DNA of 29,569 nt from GCA-2697345 sp049602715 (GCA_049602715.1 JBMYRX010000023.1:1-29569); one strand, 5' to 3'; shown: positions 6,945-16,041, counted from the first letter of the stretch. A program made the numbers and translations. The notes: generated by a model not told the origin, from the sequence alone.

Positions 6945-9029
6945 ATGTCAAATAACAAAACTAGTCAAATTGAACCAATACTAGAGATAGAGAATCTTTC
7001 TATAAGTTTCTTTACGCGTTTGAGAGAAATACCAGCCGTAATGGACTTTTCTTGTTCTATGAAACCTGGAGAGGCACTGGGGCTTGTTGGAGAAAGTGGT
7101 TGTGGTAAATCCACAGTAGCCCTGGGTGTTATGCAAGATTTGGGCGTAAACGGACGAATTGTAGAGGGTACAATTAAATTTAAAGGCAAAAATCTCAACG
7201 ACATGAGTTCAAGTGAATTACAAAAGATTAGAGGTTCAGAAATAGCTATGATCTATCAAGAACCCATGGCCTCATTAAATCCATCTATGCGTATAGCGCA
7301 ACAACTAATGGAAGTGCCATCAATACATGAAGGGCTTTCAAAAACTGATTCATATCAAAGAGCTCTTGAGGTTGTTACTGATGTTAAACTACCTGATCCA
7401 GAAAGAATTCTAAATAGTTATCCTCACCAGCTCTCAGGTGGCCAGCAACAGCGGATAGTTATTGCAATGGCTTTGATGTCAAAACCATCATTACTAATAT
7501 TAGATGAGCCGACTACAGCTTTGGATGTTACTGTCGAAGCGGCAGTTATAGAGCTCGTTAAAGAATTAGGAAAAAAATATGGTACGTCGATGTTATTTAT
7601 ATCTCATAATTTAGGTCTTGTTCTTGAAACTTGTGATCAAATTTGTGTTATGTATTCTGGAGAGGCCGTCGAAACAGGTGAAATACAAGAAGTTTTTGAA
7701 AATATGCGACACCCCTACACTCAAGCGTTATTTCGATCTATACCTCTCCCGGGAGCGGATAAAAATACTAGACCCTTAGTCGCAATACCCGGAAATTTTC
7801 CACTACCTCATGAAAGACCAAACGGGTGTAATTTTGGTCCTAGGTGTAACTATTTTGAAAATGGCTCATGTGATGTCGGAAAAATTGAAATGCAAAATCT
7901 CAAATCTGATAATCCACACGGATCTCGGTGTTTAAAAATTGGAAAAATAGATTGGAACGCTAATCTCAATTCAGAAAGTCATAATAAAAAGCCAGAGCTA
8001 GGAAGAGTTGTTCTTAACGTTGATAATCTTAAAAAATATTATGAGGTAAGCGCAAACGCTCTTTTTGCAGGAGCCAATCGAAAAGTAGTCAAAGCCAATG
8101 AGACTTTAACCTTTGAAGCAAGGGAAAGTGAAACCTTAGCAATAGTTGGAGAATCGGGTTGTGGGAAGTCTACATTAGCAAAAGTTTTAATGGGGTTAGA
8201 GACTGCAACGGACGGCAGTGTAACGCTCAACGATAAAAATGTAGAACATATACCTATAGAAAAACGAGAAACCTCGACTATTTCTAATATACAAATGGTA
8301 TTTCAAAACCCTTTTGACACCCTAAACCCGTCTATGACTGTTGGAAGGCAAATTATTAGAGCACTAGAAGTTTTTAATTTTGGAAAAAATGATGCGGAAC
8401 GTCATCAGAGGATGCTTGAGCTACTCGATCTAGTTAAACTACCACGAGAATTTGCAATACGTATGCCCAGGCAATTGTCTGGTGGCCAAAAACAACGCGT
8501 AGGTATAGCAAGGGCCTTCTCGGGAGATGCCAACGTAGTAGTCGCCGATGAACCAGTTTCAGCGTTAGACGTTTCAGTACAAGCTGCGGTAACAGATCTC
8601 CTAATGGAAATTCAAAGGAAGAACAAAACAACATTATTATTCATTTCACATGATTTAAGTATTGTCCGATATTTATCTGATAGAGTAATGGTGATGTATT
8701 TGGGTTATATCGTAGAAATTGGAACAACAGACCAAGTATTTGCTCCACCATATCAACCTTATACCGAAGCTTTATTGAGCGCTGTCCCAATAGCAGACAC
8801 GCATGTCCAAAAAGAACACATAGTCTTAGAAGGTGACGTTCCCTCAGCAATAGATCCACCTACTGGTTGCCCTTTTCAAACACGCTGTAGATGGAAGGAA
8901 AAAGCTGGAAAAAATTTATGTGAAACAAAGATTCCAGAGTACAAACAAATATCTGATGAGCATAAAATAATGTGCCATCTTGATATTGAAACACTAAATT
9001 CAATGAAACCAGTTATAAAAATTGTTTAA
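6945..9029 (+). CDS. Fused two-domain ATPase of peptide-type ABC importer (DppD-DppF type)
   Basis: This cytoplasmic protein combines the two ATPase subunits in one 694-residue chain. The first half has Walker A GESGCGKST (about 49-57), signature LSGGQQQR (about 163-170) and Walker B LLILDEP; the second has Walker A GESGCGKST (about 400-408), signature LSGGQKQR (about 511-518) and Walker B VVVADEP. Each half ends with the oligopeptide-type C-terminal extension with clustered cysteines (GCNFGPRCNYFENGSCDVG; GCPFQTRCRWKEKAGKNLC), a region that can bind an iron-sulfur cluster in some members. Both halves keep the catalytic Glu after Walker B and a switch His (ISHN, ISHD). It follows the permeases closely and completes a self-contained importer. 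The stop lies 7 bases from the convergent carboxypeptidase gene. Confidence 0.95.
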   Translation: MSNNKTSQIEPILEIENLSISFFTRLREIPAVMDFSCSMKPGEALGLVGESGCGKSTVALGVMQDLGVNGRIVEGTIKFKGKNLNDMSSSELQKIRGSEIAMIYQEPMASLNPSMRIAQQLMEVPSIHEGLSKTDSYQRALEVVTDVKLPDPERILNSYPHQLSGGQQQRIVIAMALMSKPSLLILDEPTTALDVTVEAAVIELVKELGKKYGTSMLFISHNLGLVLETCDQICVMYSGEAVETGEIQEVFENMRHPYTQALFRSIPLPGADKNTRPLVAIPGNFPLPHERPNGCNFGPRCNYFENGSCDVGKIEMQNLKSDNPHGSRCLKIGKIDWNANLNSESHNKKPELGRVVLNVDNLKKYYEVSANALFAGANRKVVKANETLTFEARESETLAIVGESGCGKSTLAKVLMGLETATDGSVTLNDKNVEHIPIEKRETSTISNIQMVFQNPFDTLNPSMTVGRQIIRALEVFNFGKNDAERHQRMLELLDLVKLPREFAIRMPRQLSGGQKQRVGIARAFSGDANVVVADEPVSALDVSVQAAVTDLLMEIQRKNKTTLLFISHDLSIVRYLSDRVMVMYLGYIVEIGTTDQVFAPPYQPYTEALLSAVPIADTHVQKEHIVLEGDVPSAIDPPTGCPFQTRCRWKEKAGKNLCETKIPEYKQISDEHKIMCHLDIETLNSMKPVIKIV

Positions 9030-9036
9030 CGATCAC

Positions 9037-10509
9037 TTATAAATTATATAGCTCTTCATATTTTTTATCTAGGTAATCCAAGAGTTCTACTTCACTAGGT
9101 TCTTTACCAGAAGCTAAGGTTATCAAGTCAACGGGTTGATGTAAGCTGCCAAATTTATGAATTTTATTATTTAACCAGTTAACGCACTGAGTAGTCTTAC
9201 CCTGGGAAAGCTCCTCATCTAGGTTCGCGATATCATTTTTCATTTTATTCATTAAACAGGCCGAATAAATATTTCCCAAAGTATAGCCGGGAAAATAACC
9301 AAGTGCACCAACAGACCAATGAACATCTTGTAAAACTCCATCTGTAGGTTTTGTGATAACCATATCAAAATCTTGCAAAAACCGTTCATTCCAAAAATCT
9401 TCTATTTGATCGACCTGGATTTTCTCGGAAATTAAAGCGTACTCAAGGTCAAACCTGAGCATAATATGCAAATTATAGTTAACTTCGTCTGCTTCTGTCC
9501 TCACATAACCATTCTCAACTTTATTAACCAACCTATAAAACTCTTCATTATTTTTAACTCCAAAATCGCTAAAATAGTCAGACATCTTAGTAAAAAGCCA
9601 ATTCGTGAATGGTCTTGATCTTCCTAATTGACACTCAAAGAGTCGAGACTGGCTTTCATGAATACCATTTGATGCTCCCTGTCCTAATGCTGTCAGTATA
9701 TATTTTTTTTCTATATTTTGGTCATAACAGGCATGCCCCACTTCATGTATTGTACTATAAATACAATTGAAGGGATCTTGAATAGACGTTCGTGTTGTAA
9801 GCCTCACATCGGAACCCGTGCCAGAGCTAAAGGGGTGAACAGCTTTATCTATACGACTACGATTAAAGTCCAAACCAAACACTTGCGCTAATTCTTTTGC
9901 CAACATCATCTGTTTTTGTTCATCGAAATCTACACATAAAGATTTTGGAACAATTCCTGATGCCAAAACCTTTTTTCGCAGGTTAATTAATCGAGGGCGC
10001 ATTCTCCCAAACATTTCATCTATGTTATTAAAGTCAATCCCGGGCTCAAATTTTCCTAATAACCCCTCATATGCGTTATGTTGATTTAATGCTTGTCCCT
10101 CTTCTCGCTTTAATGAAACCATTTTTTTTAGGCTCGAACTAAATACAGAAAACTCATTACTTTTGCGGGCCTCTAGCCAAGAATTATGTGCCTCCGAAGA
10201 TAGCCTTCCAATTTCAACCGCTAACTCAATAGGAATTTTATTATAATTATTATACTCATTGCGAATTATGCGAAGAGAAGCTTCGCCCGCTATATCATCA
10301 GTTTCAGCTAGTTCTAGCCAATCTCCAATCCGAGGATCAGTGCGTCGAGAATGTATCACTTCCTGTATGGCTGCAACTTCCTCCGATCTTTGTTTGGAAG
10401 CACCTTTTGGCATCATAGTTTCTTGATCCCAACCTGAGCGGTCAGCCAAACTACAGAGTCCCCGAGTGATGTTGTCAAAATGGTTTAATAGTCGAAAAGC
10501 TTCATTCAT
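9037..10509 (-). CDS. M32-family metallocarboxypeptidase (carboxypeptidase Taq type)
   Basis: M32 enzymes are cytoplasmic zinc or cobalt carboxypeptidases that remove C-terminal residues from peptides. The catalytic HEVGH is at 255-259 and the third ligand Glu lies in HESQSR (about 284-289). Two further M32 signatures are visible: HPFSSG (about 225-230), and DVRLTT (about 234-239). At 490 residues it has the normal length. It starts with an ATG overlapping the ctaA stop (ATGA), so it is probably translated from the same mRNA. Its other neighbour is the peptide-type importer on the opposite strand; degradation of imported peptides is conceivable but only inferred from proximity. Confidence 0.95.
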   Translation of the reverse strand: MNEAFRLLNHFDNITRGLCSLADRSGWDQETMMPKGASKQRSEEVAAIQEVIHSRRTDPRIGDWLELAETDDIAGEASLRIIRNEYNNYNKIPIELAVEIGRLSSEAHNSWLEARKSNEFSVFSSSLKKMVSLKREEGQALNQHNAYEGLLGKFEPGIDFNNIDEMFGRMRPRLINLRKKVLASGIVPKSLCVDFDEQKQMMLAKELAQVFGLDFNRSRIDKAVHPFSSGTGSDVRLTTRTSIQDPFNCIYSTIHEVGHACYDQNIEKKYILTALGQGASNGIHESQSRLFECQLGRSRPFTNWLFTKMSDYFSDFGVKNNEEFYRLVNKVENGYVRTEADEVNYNLHIMLRFDLEYALISEKIQVDQIEDFWNERFLQDFDMVITKPTDGVLQDVHWSVGALGYFPGYTLGNIYSACLMNKMKNDIANLDEELSQGKTTQCVNWLNNKIHKFGSLHQPVDLITLASGKEPSEVELLDYLDKKYEELYNL

Positions 10510-11645
10510 GAGGATTTTGCAAACTGAATACCGGGGTAGTTAGCTTCGAATTTTGCTAATAGTACTAAACCAGTTAAAATAATTGCACTAAATTGATGTA
10601 ATATTGCTATATACCAAACCGCCGCATACAAAACAGTTATAATCCCTAATATCACCTGCCCTAATACGGCCAAGAAAACCCAATTAAAGTAAATTCTCAA
10701 ATTTTGGTTACTAGAGCTTCTAAACTTAAACCAAGAATATATAACAACAATAATTAAGAGATAGCCACTTAGGCGATGATTAAATTGTACCAACGCCTCT
10801 GACTCAAAAAAGTTTCGCCATAAGGGGTTTAATTCGAAAGCTAGAGTTGGTAAAAACTCACCTGCCATTAACGGCCAATCTGTATAGGTCCTTCCAGCGT
10901 CAATACCTGCAACTAGTGCCCCTAAGAAAATTTGAACATATAATAACAACAAAACCGTATTAGTGATTTTAATCAGAGAGCTATTCGCGTATCTTTGAGA
11001 CTGTATCAGACTGACTTCTGTACGACGTAACCTTAATATGTACCAAAAGATTAACCCAAATATTATAAATGCAAAAGTAAGGTGTATCCCTAATCGATAA
11101 GATGCTACGTCTATCCTCGCGCCATTAAGTCCCGAAGAGACCATCCACCAACCTAAGAACCCCTGAAATCCGATAAGTATCCCAATGACTAACGATCTTT
11201 TACTCCAAGAAAGAGTAATTTTTTGTGCCAGTAGTAACGCAGAAAGTCCAAAAAACCAAACTAAACCAATTATTCGGCCTAATTGCCTATGACCCCATTC
11301 CCAGTAATAAATTACCTTAAACTCATCAATTGACATACCCAAATTCTGCAATTTATATTCAGGAATTTCCTGGTACTTTAAGAACTCTTGTTGCCAAGCA
11401 TTCTCCGAAAATGGAAGCAATACGCCCGATATTGGCTTCCACTCTGTTATCGATAAGCCTGAGTCGGTCAGTCGGGTTAAACCACCAACTATGATCATCA
11501 GTGCGATCAAAAATAATAAACTATAAAACCAAAAAAGTAGTAACGATTTATTGTTATGTTTCGCAGATCTGCTTATTACACCGGCCTCTTCTTTCTGATT
11601 TCTCTCAGAACCGACTTCTTCAAAAATAAAACTTTTTTTTACCAT
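10506..11645 (-). CDS. ctaA: Heme A synthase (COX15/CtaA type)
   Basis: CtaA oxidises the C8 methyl of heme O to the formyl of heme A for aa3-type cytochrome c oxidase in the inner membrane. Eight hydrophobic helices can be made out, in two similar four-helix halves, with the four expected heme-ligand histidines: EWGHRQLGR (119), LGIHLTFA (188), FNHRLSGY (290) and ILHQFSA (350). The periplasmic motif GGLTRLTDSGLSITEWKP is typical of the alphaproteobacterial/mitochondrial type, which lacks the cysteine pair of Bacillus CtaA. I prefer the ATG at 11645, with GAG eight bases before it; a GTG nine bases upstream is also open. The final bases overlap the M32 gene. An extended Lys/Glu-rich N-terminus of about 33 residues precedes the first helix. 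Confidence 0.95.
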   Translation of the reverse strand: MVKKSFIFEEVGSERNQKEEAGVISRSAKHNNKSLLLFWFYSLLFLIALMIIVGGLTRLTDSGLSITEWKPISGVLLPFSENAWQQEFLKYQEIPEYKLQNLGMSIDEFKVIYYWEWGHRQLGRIIGLVWFFGLSALLLAQKITLSWSKRSLVIGILIGFQGFLGWWMVSSGLNGARIDVASYRLGIHLTFAFIIFGLIFWYILRLRRTEVSLIQSQRYANSSLIKITNTVLLLLYVQIFLGALVAGIDAGRTYTDWPLMAGEFLPTLAFELNPLWRNFFESEALVQFNHRLSGYLLIIVVIYSWFKFRSSSNQNLRIYFNWVFLAVLGQVILGIITVLYAAVWYIAILHQFSAIILTGLVLLAKFEANYPGIQFAKSS

Positions 11646-11692
11646 TTTTTTCACTCAAAAAATTAATTTTTTTATAAATATCGTTCACATTA

Positions 11693-12460
11693 TTATTTAC
11701 GACTTTTCCATCTATCAAACTGTCTTAAGATCCCATGTAGGATTCTAATGTCCAAATTTGTTAATGGCATTCTACTAAGCATATTCCTCAAATTTATTCT
11801 CATTGAATTTGTTTTTTCTTCTGGGAAGAAAAAACTTATCTTCTCAAGACTGTCAACCAGATGGTCGTGGAATTTTTCTACGTCACCTTGTTTAGCTATA
11901 TTAGATCTACCTTTGCTACGTTCTGTATTCCCTTCCCTCGATTTAGATCGTAACCACTCATAACTCGTGAGTAAAACTGACTGCCCTAGATTTAGAGAAC
12001 CATACTTAGGATTAACTGGAATAGAAATTATACTGTTAGCAATAGATATGTGTTTGTTTTCTAATCCAGACCTTTCAGCTCCAAACATAATCCCAACCTT
12101 CATACCCTTCAAAAACAAATCCTGAGTTTTTTCCATAGCTTTATCAAGTGAGTTAACATTTTTATCTAAATCTCGATGCCTTATTGAAGTTGCAAAAACG
12201 TAATCTAAGTCTTCAACAGCACATTTTAGATCCGTATATACCTTTAGATTGTCCAAAACTATTCCTCCTCCAGCAGCTACCGAACCTGCTTTGGGATTAG
12301 GCCACCCATCTCTAGGATTTACTAGTCTTAAATTTTTTAAACCAAAATTCCACATTCCTCGAGCTGAAGCTCCAATATTTTCACCTAATTGGGGATCAAC
12401 TAATATAATAACTGGTTGTACCCCATCATCAATATTTCCAATTTCTTGTGAGTTAATCAA
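11693..12460 (-). CDS. trmJ: tRNA (cytidine/uridine-2'-O-)-methyltransferase, TrmJ-like SPOUT family
   Basis: TrmJ methylates the 2'-hydroxyl of position 32 in the tRNA anticodon loop using SAM. The N-terminal half carries VDPQLGENIGASARGMWNFG, and the C-terminal knot region carries GIMFGAERSGLENKH followed by PVNPKYGSLNLGQSV, the SAM-binding trefoil-knot motifs of the TrmH/TrmJ branch. The frame has no ATG start: I choose the TTG at 12460, with GAGG eight bases upstream; another TTG at 12481 has AAGGG only one base away and is less likely. This gives 255 residues, typical for TrmJ. The gene begins 83 bases from the divergent ThiE-like gene. TrmJ fits better than rRNA methyltransferases, but substrate specificity cannot be proved. 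Confidence 0.9.
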   Translation of the reverse strand: MINSQEIGNIDDGVQPVIILVDPQLGENIGASARGMWNFGLKNLRLVNPRDGWPNPKAGSVAAGGGIVLDNLKVYTDLKCAVEDLDYVFATSIRHRDLDKNVNSLDKAMEKTQDLFLKGMKVGIMFGAERSGLENKHISIANSIISIPVNPKYGSLNLGQSVLLTSYEWLRSKSREGNTERSKGRSNIAKQGDVEKFHDHLVDSLEKISFFFPEEKTNSMRINLRNMLSRMPLTNLDIRILHGILRQFDRWKSRK

Positions 12461-12543
12461 ATTAAGTACCTCTTCAAACAAACCCTTTTAGTCATAAACT
12501 GAACAAAGTATACATTAGATTTAAGAAACCGTTATTTAAACTT

Positions 12544-13191
12544 ATGCATCGATTGGACTATTTCATGATTGTTTCAAAGCAACCACAAATTTATCTTATC
12601 TCTCCACCACAAATAAAATTAGATGATTTTTTCAAAAAATTAAAAAAAATAGCACAGAAAGTTGAAATTTCATGCCTTAGGTTAAGTTTATCGTCTTCAC
12701 TGGAAAATAATATTATTGAAACTACCATAAATGTTAAATCTCTAACAGACTCATTAGGAATACCAATTTTAATTGAAGATCATTATAAATTGGTTCCTCA
12801 GCTCAATTTAAACGGCGTACATCTCACAGACGGAAGCAAGTCAGTTAAGCATGTCCGAAAACACCTTGGTTCAAAATATATCATTGGGGCATATTGCGGA
12901 AACTCAAAACATAATGCATTAATTGCTGCTGAAAATGGTGCTGATTATATCAGTATGGGGCCTTTAGTTGCCCAAAATCTAGGAAATGAAGATGTGGTTC
13001 CAATTGAAACCTTTAGTTGGTGGTCAGAATTTATAGAAATACCAATTGTTGCCGAAGGTGCCTTAAATAAACATATAATTGAAGCACTTTCGTCAAACAC
13101 AGACTTCATCGCAATCACCAATGAAATCTGGGATACAGCCGATATAGAAAAAAGTTTAAAAGACCTCATACCTTCGATGACAGCTGGATAA
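12544..13191 (+). CDS. Diverged thiamine-phosphate-synthase-like TIM-barrel protein
   Basis: The fold is that of ThiE, which joins HMP-PP and THZ-P to thiamine phosphate: PQIYLISPP at the first strand, GVHLTDG (91-97), GADYISMGP (132-140) and IPIVAEGAL (166-174). Key ThiE signatures are changed. The Q-x-R-x-K substrate motif reads SCLRLSL (43-49), the N-D pair after the third strand is E-D (78-79), GVHLGQ-E/D-D has become GVHLTDGS, and the S-T-H-x phosphate loop reads YCGNSKH (117-123). Rhodobacterales carry a paralogue of this form as I recall, so it is probably a conserved family with another or uncertain role. The start is unclear: neither ATG 12544 nor the in-frame ATG 12565 has a good ribosome site. 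Its last 26 bases overlap the convergent olsA. Confidence 0.75.
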   Translation: MHRLDYFMIVSKQPQIYLISPPQIKLDDFFKKLKKIAQKVEISCLRLSLSSSLENNIIETTINVKSLTDSLGIPILIEDHYKLVPQLNLNGVHLTDGSKSVKHVRKHLGSKYIIGAYCGNSKHNALIAAENGADYISMGPLVAQNLGNEDVVPIETFSWWSEFIEIPIVAEGALNKHIIEALSSNTDFIAITNEIWDTADIEKSLKDLIPSMTAG

Positions 13192-13999
13192 AACTTTTTT
13201 CTACTAAGTTACGGCAAGACTCTGTCAATTGTTTACGATTTCCATAATCAGACACTTTCAGTGGTTCATGGAAAATTACCTTTATCTGTCCTTTTTTCGA
13301 TAACGATAATACCCATAGAAAATGACTTACAAATGACATCTCATCAAACCAAGCATAGCAGGTAGGGTCATATTTTTGATTAGGCAAATAAAAGATAGTA
13401 ACTGGTTGGACGAACACAATATCTCTTACCTCGTTTTCGAAAAAAGACTCGAACAGAGTACTTTTAAATGACAAAACCTGTGTTCCATCGCTACTGGTAC
13501 CTTCAGGAAAAAATATAATCCTCTGTCCCATGCGAAGTCGGTGTTTAATAACTTCAACTTGATATTTAGATTTTGTTCTGCTCCGCTTGACAAAAACCGT
13601 TCCAGTTAGATTTGCCAACCATCCAATCACCGGCCACCCAGAAACCTCTGATTTTGCCGTGAAATATAACCTTGTTATGGAATTGAGTGCAAAAATATCA
13701 AGCCAAGATACGTGGTTGGACACTAAAGCTCCCCTCTGAGCCATTGGTCTACCATTAACTGAGAGATTAAATCCTAAAATAACTAACGAAACTTTGCAAA
13801 CATACGTCGTTATAAATCCTGACACTACATTGTTATTTTTAAAAAATGGTTTCTCTGATACTCGGACAGTTATGAATACCAGGCAACCTATTAATAATAT
13901 CAAAATTATTAAAGATAATCGTATAAATATTCTAAACAGTGATATTAAGTTCAAGTTTGAGTTCATTCGTTCAAAACTGACTTTTCTAAACGACGACAT
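13166..13999 (-). CDS. olsA: Lyso-ornithine lipid O-acyltransferase (PlsC-type)
   Basis: OlsA esterifies the 3-hydroxyl of lyso-ornithine lipid with an acyl chain from acyl-ACP, giving the phosphorus-free membrane lipid ornithine lipid. The PlsC-family catalytic H-x4-D is NHVSWLD (His 96, Asp 101) and the substrate-binding motif is FFPEGTSSDG (163-172). An N-terminal hydrophobic helix (about 26-46) anchors it to the membrane. Its ATG shares its first base with the last base of the olsB stop (TAATG), tying it to the previous gene. The pairing with OlsB favours OlsA over a housekeeping 1-acylglycerol-3-phosphate acyltransferase, though dual activity is known in some members. The 277-residue length is normal. 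Confidence 0.9.
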   Translation of the reverse strand: MSSFRKVSFERMNSNLNLISLFRIFIRLSLIILILLIGCLVFITVRVSEKPFFKNNNVVSGFITTYVCKVSLVILGFNLSVNGRPMAQRGALVSNHVSWLDIFALNSITRLYFTAKSEVSGWPVIGWLANLTGTVFVKRSRTKSKYQVEVIKHRLRMGQRIIFFPEGTSSDGTQVLSFKSTLFESFFENEVRDIVFVQPVTIFYLPNQKYDPTCYAWFDEMSFVSHFLWVLSLSKKGQIKVIFHEPLKVSDYGNRKQLTESCRNLVEKSFIQLSSKV

Positions 14000-14778
14000 T
14001 ATCCACGTACTTTAGTATAAATTTCTTTATGTCTTTCTGACATTTTTGAAAGTTCCATAACTAAACATACATCGATTGTCTTAAAACTTCTATCAATATA
14101 GGCCCCATCACCGACCATTCCACCTAAACGCAAATAAGCTTTGATTAGTGGTGGGATATCCTTTTTGGCTGATTTTAGATCTATTTCGTCAAGATCCAAC
14201 ATATTCAAACTTTCATGTACTAAGGATTTAGGGCGGAGATAATCAGGTGCTAAGTGATGATGATAGAGATACGACAATGGTTGAACAAAATCCTCTACAT
14301 TATTGCCATGGAAGCTGGCAACACCAAATAAAATGTCTATCTTATATTTTGTTATATAATCTGATAAACCTTGCCATAGATGATACATTGCAGTTCCACC
14401 TCTATAATATCGATGAACACAAGACCTCCCTAGTTCTAGTAATCTGAGATTTGACTTGTGTAATGGTGACAAATCATATTCATCTTCACTATAGAACCGC
14501 CCAATCTCTTTCATTTTATCACTTCTTAAGATACGATAAACACCTATAGCTCCCATCTTAGGATTAGCTTTGTCAGTTAATATTAAATGCTCAAAAAATG
14601 GGTCAAATTCATCTTTTTCTAACTTATTGACATGATCAACTAACTTACCGTTACCACCCATCTCTTCAATAAAAACTTCATAACGTAAGCGTTGTGATGC
14701 ACGAATTTGCTCACTCGTGGACGCAATATTAATCTCAAATTCTGGTTCAACTAGTTCCAATAAAGTCATCGCTTTCAT
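13999..14778 (-). CDS. olsB: L-ornithine N(alpha)-acyltransferase
   Basis: OlsB transfers a 3-hydroxyacyl group from ACP to the alpha-amino group of ornithine, the first step in ornithine-lipid synthesis. It belongs to the GNAT-like acyltransferases: QRLRYEVFIEEMGG (about 30-43), the central LLELGRSCVHRYYRGGTAMY and the C-terminal LRLGGMVGDGAYID are strongly characteristic. Length is 259 residues from the ATG at 14778; a TTG just before and an ATG nine bases after are also in frame, and no strong ribosome site decides between them. It is followed directly by olsA with a one-base overlap. I looked for a Pho-box-like direct repeat upstream, as phosphate limitation often drives this pathway, and did not find one. 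Confidence 0.93.
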   Translation of the reverse strand: MKAMTLLELVEPEFEINIASTSEQIRASQRLRYEVFIEEMGGNGKLVDHVNKLEKDEFDPFFEHLILTDKANPKMGAIGVYRILRSDKMKEIGRFYSEDEYDLSPLHKSNLRLLELGRSCVHRYYRGGTAMYHLWQGLSDYITKYKIDILFGVASFHGNNVEDFVQPLSYLYHHHLAPDYLRPKSLVHESLNMLDLDEIDLKSAKKDIPPLIKAYLRLGGMVGDGAYIDRSFKTIDVCLVMELSKMSERHKEIYTKVRG

Positions 14779-14866
14779 CAATAATCTACTTTAGGTTACC
14801 AGTATCACACCAAAAAATCCAATAAAATGGTTCCAAACTGGAAACTAGTATTTAACCTTCGTAAAT

Positions 14867-15400
14867 TTAATTAACAATTTTTTTTAGGCTACTTTTATAA
14901 AGAGCCATATTTTTCTGATATTGCTCAGCGGTTAAAATTAGATTTTTTTTCTCCTCTTCGGACAAATTTCTCGCGAAACGGCACGGCGATCCTAAATATA
15001 GGGTTCCATCAGCTATTTCCACTCCCTCTGGTACAAGTGATCCAGCTCCGATTAAACAGTTCTTACCGATAGTTGCTCCGTTTAATATGATTGCTCCCAT
15101 ACCAACAAGAGACCCAGGCCCAATTTTGCAGCCATGCAAAATGGCTTTGTGGCCGATTGTGCAATTCTTACCAATACGCAACGGGAAACCTACGTCAGTG
15201 TGCAAGACACAATTTTCTTGAATATTACTTCCTTCACCTACAAAAATAACATCATTATCACCCCGTAAGGTAGAGTTAAACCATATTGATACAAAATCGT
15301 GGATTATTACTTCCCCGATCACATTTGCATCAGGAGCAATCCAAGTATTTCCACTACACGGAATAGAAGGTTGTTTTTCCTTTATTGAAAAAATTGGCAT
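14867..15400 (-). CDS. Gamma-carbonic-anhydrase-like hexapeptide-repeat protein
   Basis: This is a left-handed beta-helix protein of the YrdA/CaiE/PaaY group. The three zinc-ligand histidines of gamma carbonic anhydrases are present (HTD at 67, IGHKAILHG at 84 and 89), together with the conserved TLRGDND Arg/Asp and the NIQEN glutamine. Hexapeptide repeats (I/V-G-x-x-x-x) run through the middle, and a C-terminal helix ends the protein. The 177-residue length is usual. Its ATG overlaps the gmk stop (TAATG), so the two are co-translated. True CO2 hydration activity has been shown for only some members; other relatives are thioesterases or have no known activity, so the substrate is left open. 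Confidence 0.9.
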   Translation of the reverse strand: MPIFSIKEKQPSIPCSGNTWIAPDANVIGEVIIHDFVSIWFNSTLRGDNDVIFVGEGSNIQENCVLHTDVGFPLRIGKNCTIGHKAILHGCKIGPGSLVGMGAIILNGATIGKNCLIGAGSLVPEGVEIADGTLYLGSPCRFARNLSEEEKKNLILTAEQYQKNMALYKSSLKKIVN

Positions 15401-16041
15401 TATAGAATAGCTTCTCGTTCATTATCAAAATCTCTAACCATATCAACCAAAGATAGTTGTCTGTGCCTTTTCAATCTCTCAGCTCTAAGGATACTTTTTA
15501 TATCATCCAGAGAGGTCTCTAAGTCACGATTAATTAAGCAATAATCATACTCTGCCCAATGACTAATTTCACTATAACATTTTTTCATTCTATCATTAAT
15601 AACTTGTAGAGAGTCTTGCCCCCTAGAACAAAGACGTTGTCGTAACTCATGTAATGATGGCGGAAGAATAAAAATTGAAACTGAGTCATCTGCTAAAGCT
15701 GAGTTTTTTAGCTGCTGTCCGCCTTGCCAATCTATATCGAAAATAACGTCTTTTCCGGATTCAATTGCTATTTCAATGGGTTCTCGAGGTGATCCATAAT
15801 AGTTCCCAAATACCCGTGCGTGCTCTAACATTTCATTATTATCAACCATCGTTAGGAATTCTTTGTCGGTTTTAAAAAAATACTCTCTTCCTTCAATTTC
15901 ACCAGAGCGCGGAGATCTAGTAGTCGCGGATACCGAGAACGACAATGTATTATCCCACTCCATTAAACTACGCGCTAAGGTTGATTTCCCTGCACCCGAT
16001 GGCGAACTAAGAATAAATAAGATACCTCTACGATTTTGCAT
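15400..16041 (-). CDS. gmk: Guanylate kinase
   Basis: Gmk phosphorylates GMP to GDP with ATP. The P-loop SSPSGAGKST spans 12-21; the GMP-binding residues lie in TRSPRSGEIEGREYFF (about 41-56), and VIFDIDWQGGQQLK carries the DxxxQG signature. The lid segment includes LRQRLCSRGQDS with its two arginines. Length is 213 residues, normal for bacterial Gmk. It lies 78 bases after the DAHP synthase gene on the same strand and overlaps the following hexapeptide-repeat gene by one base. No unusual substitutions were noticed. Confidence 0.97.
   Translation of the reverse strand: MQNRRGILFILSSPSGAGKSTLARSLMEWDNTLSFSVSATTRSPRSGEIEGREYFFKTDKEFLTMVDNNEMLEHARVFGNYYGSPREPIEIAIESGKDVIFDIDWQGGQQLKNSALADDSVSIFILPPSLHELRQRLCSRGQDSLQVINDRMKKCYSEISHWAEYDYCLINRDLETSLDDIKSILRAERLKRHRQLSLVDMVRDFDNEREAIL

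Noticed and set aside
14831..14843. TTCCA/TGGAA hairpin between the hexapeptide-repeat gene and olsB
   Set aside because: Five base pairs with a three-base loop and no adjacent T-run on the transcribed strand; too weak to call a terminator.
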